Below, in pieces: positions 44,625 through 54,149 of a DNA stretch of 64,000 bases. The notes beneath the pieces were generated by a model. That model did no database searches, was not told the DNA's origin, and was given only the letters and a program-made list of their open reading frames with translations. This DNA is from Megaustenia siamemsis (taxonomy: Eukaryota > Mollusca > Gastropoda > Stylommatophora > Ariophantidae). The number at the start of each line of letters is the position of its first letter. The stretch's first letter is position 1. Location: the NCBI GenBank assembly GCA_032433765.1, contig JAVIAB010000008.1, positions 38,145,410-38,209,409 on the forward strand, read 5' to 3'. The position numbers and the translations under genes were made by a program.

Positions 44625-45228
44625 TATAGTGGAAGGATATGGTGTGAGGATATAGAGTGTGGATATAGAGTGAGGATATAGTGGGAAGATATAGTAGGAG
44701 TAAATAGTGTGAGGATACAGTGGGAGGATATAGTGGGAAGATATAGTAGGAGTATATAGTGTGAGGACACAGTGGGAGGATATAGTGGGAGGATACAAGC
44801 GGAGGATATAGTGTGAGGATATAGTGGGAGGATATTGTGGGAGGATATAGTGGGAGGATACATAGTGAGGATATAGTGCGAGGATATAGTGTGAGGATAT
44901 AGTGGGAGGATATAGTGGAAGGATACAGAGTAAAGATACAGTGGGAGGATATAGTGCGAGGATATAGAATGAGGTTGTAGTAGGGAGATATAGTGGGAGA
45001 TTATAGTGGCAGGATATAGTGTTAGGATATAGTGGGAGGATATAGTGAGAGGATACAGAGTGAGGATATAGTGTGAGGATATAGTGGGAGGATATAGTGG
45101 GGGGATATATAATGGGGATATATTGTGAGGATAAAGTGGGAGGATAGTGTGAGGATATAGAGTGAGGATATAGAGTGAGGATATAGAGTGAGGATATAGA
45201 GTGAGGATATAGTGGGATGATTGAGTAT
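44625..45228. repeat. 13-bp minisatellite (GGATATAGTGGGA), about 46 copies
   Basis: Units GGATATAGTGGGA, GGATATAGTGTGA and GGATATAGAGTGA, with occasional ACA for ATA and small indels. Minus-strand Tyr/Pro/Ser/Ile-rich ORFs are artefacts. It ends directly at a SINE1. Confidence 0.95.
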
Positions 45229-45231
45229 GAA

Positions 45232-46046
45232 AGTAAAGAGGATCCCGTTACGCCAAGTGGCGTATATGGTGTTAGCGACCATAATGTTTAATAGACCTTC
45301 GGCACATGATTTTTTCGGGTAATGTATTCTATATTACACCCATGCTGCTTTCTGTCTATCTATCTGTTGACTTTTCGAGCCGTAGCCGGCCCATAGGGCG
45401 TAGACCAAGATACTTCTTCCCTTATCTAATTTTTATTCTAGCAGTTTTCAATTCTTTTAAACATATTTTATCAAATCTCGCCATTTGTCTCTGTTCTGTG
45501 CAAGCAGCTCTATCTCATTGAGGGATCCGATTCCTGCTGCTCTTGCCTCTCTCATCACTGTTCTTCTCAGTGTCTCTCTGGGTCTTCCTCTTTTTATCTT
45601 ACCTGTTGTTTCCTACATGAGGACTTGCTTTACTATTCGGTTATTATCTCTTCTCATCACATGCACAACATATGACCATCGTCTTTTCTTTATTACTGAA
45701 GATATTAGTGGTTGACTGGCGATTTCTCTAATTTCCTCGTTTGTTTTGATTTCGTTCCACGCTATACCAAGTATTTTCCTTAGACATTTATTTCCGAATG
45801 CGTTCAACTTTGTTTCTATATCTCTTGTTGTTTTCCAGCTCTCACACGCATACGTAAGGATTGATAGTACATTTGATTTAAATATTTTAAGTTTTGTTTT
45901 TGTGCTGATGCTGTTGCATTACTTAAGCAGAAAAAAACCGGTCCCATTTAAGGCTGGGTGAACTCGGGAGCCGTCGATCAGGATCGAACCCGACCTCTTG
46001 TCCTTTGTAGTCCAGTTCACTTATTACTGAGCTATCTCGGCTCTTA
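45232..46046 (-). mobile_element. SINE1 split by a family C LINE
   Basis: The 3' body (45232-45355, ACGCCAAGTGGCGTA to CATGCTGCTTT) and the tRNA-derived head (45936-46046, AAAACCGGTCCCATTTAAGG to ACTGAGCTATCTCGGCTC) are the two sides of one minus-strand SINE1. B box GGTTCGATCC complement is visible at about 45980. The middle few bases (TACTTTCCCAG) are lost or duplicated at the LINE junctions. Confidence 0.88.
45357..45930 (-). mobile_element. LINE family C, inserted in SINE1
   Basis: The minus strand shows the whole 3' region of family C in pieces: ATTYACESWKTTRDIETKLN, NAFGNKCLRKILGIAWNEIK, IREIASQPLISSVIKKRRWS and HVMRRDNNRIVKQVLM. Then, after a stop, it reads a RKTQRDTEKNSDERGKSS-like shifted frame and ends at GGGCCGGCTACGGCTCG with an AGATAGATAGACAG tail. 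It is collinear with 27961-28530 and truncated 5' at nearly the same place (CATCAGCACAAA), hinting at a common source truncation or a preferred stop. Confidence 0.87.
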
Positions 46047-46419
46047 TGTTGGGGGATATGGACAGGTTTATATCTTGAAGACCCTCGTGAAGGACATATT
46101 ATTCTTCAGCTTTTTTTCTTTTATTTCTACCGAAGTCTCGATGGTCTGAATATTATCACATTTTCATATTTTTAACTCCGGCATTTCTGTTCTCAGATAC
46201 CACCCGCCATACAGGCAGATAATCTCCAACACCACAAGGACTCTACTTTCTATTTGATGGTTTGGGTAACTTATTTTCTATCAATTTGCTCTGGCAGCGA
46301 CAATCTTTGGCCTACGTTTGTCAATGTGTAAAATGGAACAATGTGTACAGGACCTTCTGTATTTTTGTCAACTTCCGATAGGGCTAGGCATCGGATCTCA
46401 CTATACAATAGCCTGAAGG

Positions 46420-46550
46420 GGGGGGGGGGATAAAATCACGAAAAAACCACGGATTCCAGTGAATAATTCCCCACCGAATATGGTGGGATTCGAACACGGA
46501 ACCACATTGTTTAGAGGTGGACGGCTTACCATTAGTCTACCCAGCCCGCA
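46420..46550 (-). mobile_element. tRNA-like SINE (SINE4) or tRNA pseudogene
   Basis: The minus strand reads GCGGGCTGGGTAGACTAATG with A-box TAGACTAATGGTAAG, then B-box GTGTTCGAATCCCACC about 45 bases on. It continues with TTCGGTGGGGAATTATTCAC and ends at a C run. Only one copy seen, so a SINE is inferred from the extra 3' sequence beyond a tRNA. Confidence 0.6.
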
Positions 46551-46699
46551 ATGTTGGAAGTAGCCACAACCAGTGAGGACGTAGTCATTTTAATAAATCG
46601 AAAAAAAAACATCAAAATCTGGCAAAATACCGACAAAATGTTTTAGTGAAAGTCCTCTGCTCTCTGGAGGCGGAGGCGCACCTACCAGCACCAGAGCTG

Positions 46700-46965
46700 G
46701 AGGTTGTCAGCGACCCACAGCTGATGGCTTGCACCAGGATCGGTGAACTAAAACCATCCAGACCCTGCTCCGCCTCTCTGTGGTGCCTCCAGTAACAGAC
46801 TAACCTGTCTAGTCTGGCCAAGCGTGCAGGGATCGACGAGGGAAGACAACCCGGTACTCAAAAATGTCGTGCTGAAGTCGGATGTGTTGGGCCGAAAGGC
46901 ACAAATATAACAGTTATACTGCAAACCACAACATAACGCAGACACGTCCACTACGTCCTTGTAAG
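46700..46965 (+). repeat. Dispersed repeat R2, copy 2
   Basis: Landmarks AGGATCGGTGAACTAAAACC, CTCTGTGGTGCCTCCAGTAA, CAGACTAACCTG, AGGGATCGACGAGGGAAGA and GTGCTGAAGTCGGATGTGTT align with 47690-47905 (inverted) and 14505-14765. A frame around 46815-46920 reads KRAGIDEGRQPGTQKCRAEV, similar to the R2 peptide at 47.75 kb. Confidence 0.75.
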
Positions 46966-47344
46966 GGCGGATGATGAAGAGGAATATTCTAGTCTATCAC
47001 GATACTCTAGAATACTTTAGTCATGGGGCGAACGCAACAAACCAACAAAGTCCTCTCTAAGTCTTCTCTAAAAACCTACGAGCATTGCTGTCATCTTCCT
47101 GGAAGTCCCGATAAAACGATACTGATAGCAAGATTGTGCTATTGTAAACAAATGTTTCCTTATACATTAAATGTCATTTATTTATGTTTGATACTTGAGA
47201 TTGTAACTATTTGGAATACAACGTTGTCGAGCGTGAATGGAAAATAACATGCCTGCAATGTCTGTGCATAAGCATCGAGCTAATGGAGCTGTTTATGTGC
47301 ACACACTTGATCAACAGATTGACAGTTATTAAATAAATATGGTT
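46966..47344. other. No feature recognised
   Basis: A 74-codon ORF (47023-47247) has no motif. Confidence 0.45.
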
Positions 47345-47580
47345 TTGTCCGAGAGACTAATTATATATTGTTTTGTTCTAGTGATTAAGTCTATATGGTT
47401 TTTTGTCCAAGTGACTATATATTGTTTTCTTCTAGTGATTAGTATATATGGTTTTCTCTGAGTGTTTGAATATATACTATTTTTGTCTGAGTGATTGAAT
47501 ATATGTGGTTTTTTGCCAGAGTGATTGAATATATGTGGTTTTGGCCCGAGTGATTGAATATATGAGGTTTTGTCCGGAAG
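47345..47580. repeat. Degenerate ~31-36 bp tandem repeat, about 7 copies
   Basis: Units of the form GAGTGATTGAATATATGTGG and TTTTGTCCGA, with the first copies most diverged. Confidence 0.85.
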
Positions 47581-47689
47581 TTATGTGATGCCAACACTAC
47601 CAACATTTTGACTTCCTCCTATTTCTTTTCTATATTCTACATTTCGGCCTTACTCAATTTCGATTGGTTTCCATTGGAAAGACTTTAAT

Positions 47690-47905
47690 GGGATATAGAT
47701 ACGCTGTGTTGTCATTTGGAAAGTAACTGATAATTACTTCTTCCGGCCTGACACGTCCGACTTCAGCATGGTATTTTAGAGGATCGGTTTGCCTTCCCTC
47801 TTCGATCCCTATTCGTTTTCTCACACTAATTAGTCTGTTTCCAGGAGCACCACAGTGAGGTGGAGTATAGTCTTGATTAGCTCTGCTGTTCACCGATCCT
47901 ATTGC
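47690..47905 (-). repeat. Dispersed repeat R2, copy 3, with open reading frame
   Basis: Inverted relative to copies 1 and 2. A 118-codon minus-strand ORF (48010-47654) starts in the adjacent 17-bp array and then reads CGAPGNRLISVRKRIGIEEG, RQTDPLKYHAEVGRVRPEE across R2. The same residues (IDEGRQ, then C/YHAEVG-VGPK) can be picked out of copy 2, so the peptide predates dispersal. No domain recognised. Confidence 0.7.
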
Positions 47906-47914
47906 AAACAGCTC

Positions 47915-48022
47915 TGTGCCACTGACAGCTCTGTGCCACTGACAGCTCTGTGCCACTGACCACTCTGCTGTGCCACTGACAGCTCTATGCCACTGGCAGC
48001 TCTGTGCCACTGACAGCTCTCG
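47915..48022. repeat. 17-bp minisatellite (AGCTCTGTGCCACTGAC), ~6-7 copies
   Basis: Five clear units plus two variants (ACCACTCTGCTGTGCC and AGCTCTATGCCACTGGC). Gives AVSGTE/WHRAVSGT peptides on the minus strand, an artefact. Confidence 0.93.
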
Positions 48023-48039
48023 GTTCAGTCGCGGGTGGG

Positions 48040-48345
48040 AATCATCTATATTCCCATCTTCTTCTTTTTTCTTTTCTTCTTCATTTGCTTTCAGCGTGGA
48101 TATATAGTTTGCGGCCTTTTGCTCTTCTGTACGCCTCTGCTGTTGTTATGTTTCCTAGTGTTTCTAATATTCCATCAATCCATCTTTTTCGTGGTTGATC
48201 CTTGGGTCTGGTGTTTTCGCAACGTTTATTGAAATTTCGTTGTGTCAAGTTTTGATCTTTCTGCCTTATCACGTGACCAAACAATTTTATATGTTTTTTT
48301 TTTTTTTTTCTATTCGGGCTGTTTTCTGTCATTAAAGGATACTTT
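48040..48345 (-). mobile_element. LINE family D 3' fragment
   Basis: An 83-codon minus-strand ORF (48332-48081) reads IKLFGHVIRQKDQNLTQRNF, NKRCENTRPKDQPRKRWIDG and ILETLGNITTAEAYRRAKGR. This is the usual LINE C-terminal GHV-R block followed by a basic PRKRWID end. The RT proper is missing here. A T-run (48295-48310) marks its left side in element orientation. Confidence 0.82.
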
Positions 48346-48559
48346 TCTTCTTCTTTTTTTTCCCTTGCATCTAGGGTCCAGAACAGGCATTGTTAGCACA
48401 ACGTTGGGACGAAGATTGTATTGTAGAGTGCCCGTTTTGCTTCTAGAGTTATTTCCTTGTTGCATAATTTTGTTGCATATTTCCTTGAGCCATAGATTTT
48501 AGAAACAGTGATCTCTGCAATATGTGCCATTTTGGCACGCAAGGTTTCTGTTTTCGAGA

Positions 48560-48622
48560 TTGTGGTTCTGCCCTATGTGCCGTCTTCGGCTCGAAAGGAC
48601 AATAGATAGATAGATAATAGTG
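48560..48622 (+). mobile_element. LINE 3' terminus scrap related to family C
   Basis: CCCTATGTGCCGTCTTCGGC and TCGAAAGGACAATAGATAGA resemble the family C 3' end (CCTATGGGCCGGCTACGGCT, CGAAAGG, then a GATA-type tail). Confidence 0.55.
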
Positions 48623-48629
48623 ATGATAG

Positions 48630-49030
48630 CTGTCCGATGATTTGACGAGCTTTGTTGCATCTTGAGTCTATTTCTGCTGTTTGGGATTTGTCGTTCGTCA
48701 CCAGACTTCTTAGGTATTTAAATTCCTCTTCTTGTTTTAGTAGTCTGCCATCTATAGTTATGTTGATGTTATGTTTCTTCTTTTTTTTCCGCGATATTCA
48801 TGTCTTCTTTTTTGTTGATCTTGATTTTCATGTTGTATCTTGCAACTGTGCTGTTAAGTCTATTTAAATTTTCTTATAGGTCTTCTATTTTTCCATGTGT
48901 TAGTGCCTTATCGTCTGCAAATAGAAGTTCGTTGATATCCTCTGTCTCTGACAAGATGGATAACTTGCATATACAGTTCATGTATGGATTCAAACAGTAG
49001 GAGGGATACCTGTCTTACACCTGATCTAAC
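48630..49030 (-). pseudogene. LINE RT fragment with FADD box (family D/E-like)
   Basis: The minus strand begins near 49020 with a decayed GVRQG-like stretch (CKTGIPP), then reads INELLFADDKALTHGKIEDL, which contains the catalytic FADD pair, and RLNSTVARYNMKI. After a frameshift in an A-run (48780-48790) it continues with NINITIDGRLLKQEEEFKYL, LVTNDKSQTAEIDSRCNKAR and QIIGQLSSLLS. No ORF survives whole. It lies just upstream (in element sense) of the family D C-terminus at 48.0-48.3 kb and may be the same insertion broken by rearrangement. Confidence 0.75.
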
Positions 49031-49699
49031 TCAGTATATTCCCTATATTTGTTACATTTAAAATTTCTTTCTTCTCTTTCTTTCATGAAACAATCACCCT
49101 TCAAAAGCAAACGACCATTATCCCGTTAAAAAAAATTCTGACATCAATCTACGCAGCATGTCGGTAGAAAGAAAACATTTGTTGACAGTATCCTTGCGTG
49201 GGAACCCACTAGACACATTTTTGTTTCAAACTTCGCGCAAGAACTTCATCTAAATTCTTAGCTCCGTTTACACAAAAAACAAAAACAAAAATACGCACGC
49301 AAATCGCTTTTTATTTAAGGGCAGATTCAGCTCGAGAAGAGAAGCCAAACTGCATAAAAAGTTAGATAAAATGTACACATTTATAATCCAAAATAGCACC
49401 TCACACTGCTAATTTGGCTGCTCGCGTGCCTTCTATTTTCCACTTGATACTGTGTATTTCCAGTTATAAAACAGATTGAACACCGGTCCTCAAATATTAT
49501 AGCATATAATTTATGTTGCAAATTTATGTAAATATAAGCTCAATAACATGAACCCCAAAGAGACAACGTAGTTATGCATGCCAAATGTTATAAACATATG
49601 GTGAAATTTTGATGGAATAATCAAAACAAGAAAGTGAGAAAATAATAAATACAATTGTACACTTCACTTGAAATAAGACAGTACACAATTATAAGGAAA
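49031..49699. other. No feature recognised
   Basis: AT-rich single-copy-looking sequence with no motif or repeat seen. Confidence 0.45.
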
Positions 49700-49815
49700 A
49701 ATTGAAAAAAAAATAAAAAATGGTATGTTAGAAGCTTTACGTGATTAATAGACGACACAGATTCGAACGACGTTTCGGCCCAATAGGCCTTCAGCAGGAA
49801 CAAACAAACAACATA
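49700..49815 (-). mobile_element. PLE 3' tail with hammerhead-like motif
   Basis: The minus strand reads TTCCTGCTGAAGGCC, loop TATT, GGGCCGAAACGTCG, then CACGTAAAGCTTCTAACATA and CCATTTTTTATTTTTTTT. Nearly identical to the 5.75 kb tail. The GGCC-TATT-GGGCC stem is perfect here. No protein-coding PLE part is found nearby. Confidence 0.75.
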
Positions 49816-50084
49816 CACACACAGATATGTGAATAAAAAAAACTAATCCTACATAGCTAACTAGTAATGAAACATCAAAAACAAAATAATCGAAATATGT
49901 TGACTTCCCTGTGTGTCGTGGACAGTGGTCAGGCTATGAAAGGAATTTCTCACGGGTGTAGCTGTAATTTATACCCTGTGGTCAGAGGTGAAGGGTTCTA
50001 AAAATACACGAGTGGGGGAACGCTATCTAGGTACGTCGACTACAAAGGCACAGGCAATATCTGAAAGTATCTAAGGGCCCATAA

Positions 50085-50268
50085 ATACATGTATACACAC
50101 ACACAGATGCGTGTATGCATATGTACACGTGCAAGAAGACGTGCACATACTAATACATATCAACATACACATACATATACACACACATACATGTGTATGC
50201 ATACAAGCAAGAGCACATATACATGCATGTATATGCGTATACATATATATATACCAATACCCGTGCCT
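50085..50268. repeat. ACATAC/CATGTA-rich microsatellite
   Basis: Interrupted runs of ACACATAC, ATGTATAC and similar units. His/Thr/Tyr-rich ORFs on both strands are artefacts. Confidence 0.88.
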
Positions 50269-50414
50269 ATGGACACATACATGCATGTGCACGTCCATAC
50301 GGGGACAATCGTATGTGTGGAAGGGTTCAAACCGGGGTCAGTACACAATTATAATATGTTCGACACAACTCTATTTTCAGTATGAGAAGACAACACAACA
50401 CGTATAATTAATTA

Positions 50415-52518
50415 TAGCTCGTTTCAAATCATGTGCCCACTTCAAACGCTATTACTCTCTAACCGTTTGTTAAAAACTTTTGAAATTTTCCAAATGTTAT
50501 TAGAATGCAAAAGACCCTTTAAATGTATATTTAACAAATATCTTGCAGCTGCAGTTTTCTTAAAGCGGCGATATTTCTTTGATGTTTGTCAAAATTGTAA
50601 ATTGTGAAGCCCTAAAGAATAGAAATTACCGTAGTTGCTGGTCTATGATTAATTTTCACTAGGTAAAGGCGTGGTCGTAATGGGGAAATAACCTAATAAG
50701 ACAAAACACCAGGAGAATTATTGTCTGCTCAGTTCGAGGACGGACGATAATATCAAGGTATACCTGTATGTCCAATTTTCATAGTTGTGTGGTCCTGAAA
50801 GGACCGTTTGTTGAACTAATTTAAGGTAATATAGGGCCAACATTGTGGGGGCTATATACTTTCATTCTGAATCAGACGAGTCTAAAAGATTAATAACTGT
50901 TTGGGGTTGAACATTCCACAAACCATCATTTTTCCAATATTCCTCTTCCTGTTTTAAGACGTGGTCTTCACATTTAGCCCAATAATCTTTGTCTATATTT
51001 AATAAAGCGAGATTAGCAAGAGTCTTTACATCGCATATTTTGAATGTTGTATTTTCATCTGCCACTTGTCCTTTTAATTTTGCCCAGATTAGTTCTATTG
51101 GGTTTAAATGAGCATGGTAAGGTGGCAGCCTCAAACTTATATGACCGTGCTCTTGGATAATTTATCTATTTGAAAAATCTTTGTCCTTTGTTTTTGCTTT
51201 ACTAGAGATAGTAATTCAGGTTTTAAGTACATGTTATTAAATTGTATGTGCTCCTTTGTGAGCCATATCTTAATAGCATCTTTTGTACTGGATGACGTCG
51301 GGACTTTATCTTCAAGTGCAACAATGTTGTGGTACGCTGCATTGTCCATTATTAGGCAAGATGGTCGATCTAGTGATGGGAGAACAGAATTTTCAATCCA
51401 ATGTCTAAATATGTGACCATTCATCTCAGAGTGATAATAAAATTGTCTATGGATTTTGAAAGAAAAATGAGCTCTGCATTCTGTATTAGTCCATGTTGTC
51501 GACTACCTGCATGAGCAATTATCAAGCACTGTCCTTTGCTGCTAGGTATTAATCTCTTAATCTTTTCATCTGATGACTGCCATTCCCTTTGGTTAGTGTG
51601 GTGAGCATTGATCCATGTTTCATCCAAGTACACAATATCATAACCTTGCTTGCGCACCTCTTTTACTTCACGTAAGTACTTGCTTCTCATGACTACTATA
51701 TGTGGCTTCTCACAGATGATGTTTCGTCCATTGGAATACTTTCTGAATGTAAAGCCTGCAGCTCTCACATTCCTCCATAATGTAGACTTTGATATTTCAA
51801 TACTGTTGTTCTTTTTCAGCGATACTTTTAATTTTCTTATTGTAACAGTTTCATTCATACCCAACATTTTGCGAATTTCACTTCTAATAAGTTCACTGTC
51901 GAAATTATCCAACATTTTTGCTCTTTCTTGTGATTTTGTATATTTTGAACATTGACGGTCACGTGCTTGAATCCAGAGATTAAATGACCGTTTAGATAAA
52001 TCCAAAATGTGTCTTGTCCTATTCTCAGGGTTTTCTAAAGAATGAAATAATCTTCCTCGTTTAGCCTCTTTGCAAAAATAGTCATACATTTTTATTGCGA
52101 TGTTTTGTAAACTGCAGAATTTCATTTTAAGACTCATGATAAATGTTATTGTTCCACGTCTCCACCTATGAATGAACGGAAATGGAACACACAATGCCTC
52201 GTGTTTTCTACAAGTGTCTAATTGTGTCAGAAAGTCGACGTGGAAAGCGTGCAAAAACGTCAATTGTACCGTGTATGGTTTTTAATCGCTATTTTTAACT
52301 TAAAATACTGTAAACATAAGTTTTGACTACATCAATGGGTCGTTATAATTTATATAAATCAAATAAGCAACAATAATAACCAATGCTTTTTTTTATGAAA
52401 TTAATTCCCTGTTGGGTTCTAATCATTATAACTTTACATGCAAATTTTGAAAACTTACAAAAAGAGATTAAAAAGCTATCGATTTTAAAAGTTGGGCACA
52501 TAATTTTGAAACGAGCTA
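50415..52518 (-). mobile_element. Tc1/mariner-superfamily transposon, Sailor-like (DD~82E), nearly complete
   Basis: Terminal inverted repeats of about 30 bp: TAGCTCGTTTCAAATCATG and GTGCCCACTT at the left, and the complement of GTTGGGCACATAATTTTG then AAACGAGCTA at the right. Both ends are bounded by TA (50413-50414 and 52519-52520), the expected target duplication. The 2.1 kb length and a single transposase gene fit an autonomous element with two frameshifts in the gene. Confidence 0.88.
50862..52263 (-). pseudogene. DDE transposase, Sailor-like, with two frameshifts
   Basis: Cuts the element out at its ends and joins it at TA sites (known for the superfamily). Three minus-strand frames follow one another: 52263-51421, 51424-51137, 51134-50862. 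The likely start is Met 43 of the first frame (about 52137), because the copy at 57.0 kb aligns from there (FCSLQNIAIKMYDYFCKEAK). The N-terminal half holds helix-turn-helix-type DNA-binding sequence. YDIVYLDETWINAHH (Asp 214) carries the first catalytic Asp. After a frameshift near 51430 (HSEMNGHIFRHWIENSVLP), LIMDNAAYHN carries the second Asp. After a second shift near 51150, RLPPYHAHLNPIELIWAKLK carries the Glu. About 82-83 residues lie between the second Asp and the Glu, far more than the 34-37 of mariner/Tc1. Spacing matches the DD82E (Sailor) lineage. Both shifts are one-base events. Confidence 0.88.
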
Positions 52519-52762
52519 TAGTTAGATTTTTGCACGGCTGCAGTCAAACTGTCTAAAGTCATCGCCACGAGCTTCAGACGTGAAACGCGAACCCTTGACC
52601 GGAACGTGGCCAGAAAACAAACCAATGCTAATCACGTGACAAGGAGGTCAGCTCCCGAATGATGATGCGTTTGAGTGTTCAGAAGGTTAATAGTTTAATT
52701 TCAGTTACGTGATTTCTTTCCCTTTATTATTGGTGTACTTTGTTGTAAAGGCAGAGACAATG

Positions 52763-52836
52763 ATGGAGAGAGAGAGAGAGAGAGATGAGAGAGAGATGGA
52801 GAGAGAGAGATGGAGAGTGAGAGAGAGAGAGAGAGA
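52763..52836. repeat. (GA)n microsatellite
   Basis: GAGAGAGA runs with ATGGA and TGA interruptions. Confidence 0.93.
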
Positions 52837-52914
52837 TGTTCTTCAATGAAGAACTACAAATACTAAGAAAAAAGTGTCCGTAAAAAGTGATTAAGGCAAA
52901 AAGCTTCTTAATAT

Positions 52915-53957
52915 CATTATCATCATCGAGTGCCCTCTCCGCAACGAGATTGGTTACCATGGAGCGCCATTCTGCTCTGTCTCTTGCTTTGATGGTGCAG
53001 ATTGTCATAGGCTGATTTGTTCATCTTTTGATGTTACTCGTCCATGTTAGTCTTGGTCTGCCTCTGCCTCTTTTACCTTGTATTTTCCCCTCCAGGATTA
53101 CTTTAGTAGGCTGTTGTGTTTTTAACATGGCCCAAAAATCGCAATTGTCTTGTTTGAATTGTGCTTAGTAGTTCTCTTTTCATTTTTAGTTATTTTAAGA
53201 CTTCATCGTTTGTTTTCTTTTCCTTCCATCCAATTCTACCTATTCTTCTATATATCCACATTTCAAAGGCTTCAATTCTCTGTTCTGTTTTCTTGTCTAA
53301 TGTCCATGTTTCTGCACCATATAGGAATGTTGAGAGGACATAACATTTTGCTATTCTTAGTTTTAGCCCTGGTGTTATTTGCTTTGTTGTTAGTATGTTC
53401 TTGATGACATTAAAATTACATTTTGCCATTCCTATTCTTTTGTTTATTTTAGTTGTACATTTTCCATCACTGGTTATAGTATGTCCAAGGTAGTTGTAGT
53501 TCTGAACTGTCTCCAGGTCTATTCCTTCAATTTTGATATCCATTTGTGGGTTTTGAGTATTTTCCTTGTTTATGATCATAGTTTTAGTCTTTTTGATGTT
53601 CATATCTAGTCTATATTCTTTGCTTGTCATGTTTATTTCATTAAGTAATTGTTGTAGATCTTTAGGATTTTATGCTAGTAGTACAGTATCATCAGCATAT
53701 CTTAGGTTATTGATTATCTTTCCATTAATTTGTAGGCTGACATCTCTATGATGTTTTTAAAGATGTGCTCAGTGTATAGATTGAACAAGCATGGTGATAT
53801 GATGCATCCCTGTCTTACTCCTCTTTTTATATCAATGGGTGTAGAGTTCTCTTTGTTATATTTTATTATTGCTGTTGCCCCCAGTATATATTACATATTA
53901 GTCGTATGTTCATGTTATCTAGATGTATCTCTTTTAGGCATTCTATAAGTTCAAACA
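52915..53957 (-). pseudogene. LINE family A, RT palm to 3' end
   Basis: Minus strand, from its truncated 5' end: ELIECLKEIHLDNMNIRLIC, then after a frameshift IKRGVRQGCIISPCLFNLYT, the catalytic NLRYADDTVLLA region (about 53690-53720), and a 146-codon ORF (53630-53190). That ORF reads TSKEYRLDMNIKKTKTMIIN, ETVQNYNYLGHTITSDGKCT, ITPGLKLRIAKCYVLSTFLY and EAFEMWIYRRIGRIGWKEKK. After another shift come FWAMLKTQQPT-type and GKRGRGRPRLTWTSN blocks and MTICTIKARDRAEWRSMVTN, with an ATGATGATAATG tail near 52915. It is a good partner for reconstructing family relationships with the 60.0 kb copy. Dead by two or more frameshifts. Confidence 0.88.
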
Positions 53958-53959
53958 GT

Positions 53960-54014
53960 CCGGAGGGCCACACGCGCCTCCTGGCTCAGACACCTCTCGT
54001 GTGTGGCTCTCCGG
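53960..54014. other. 17-bp stem hairpin between two LINEs
   Basis: CCGGAGGGCCACACGCG and CGTGTGTGGCTCTCCGG are inverted with two mismatches and a 21-base loop. It falls exactly between the 5' end of LINE A and the 3' flank of LINE F. Could be the end of the F element or a small foldback piece. Confidence 0.65.
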
Positions 54015-54149
54015 CCTGTCTAGTTGTGTGACTTGAGGTGTATATATGGCCCTTTTCGTCTTGTCAGCGGTCTAGTGGAGGCTATTGCGTATTTTTTTGA
54101 GGTATTGTTTTTGCCGAACAGCTTCTCTCGTGGTTAATTCTACCAATGT

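Noticed and set aside
47654..48010. 118-codon ORF as a host gene
   Set aside because: Its first third is the 17-bp array, and the rest is the dispersed repeat R2. It is kept as a repeat with a possible old coding origin.
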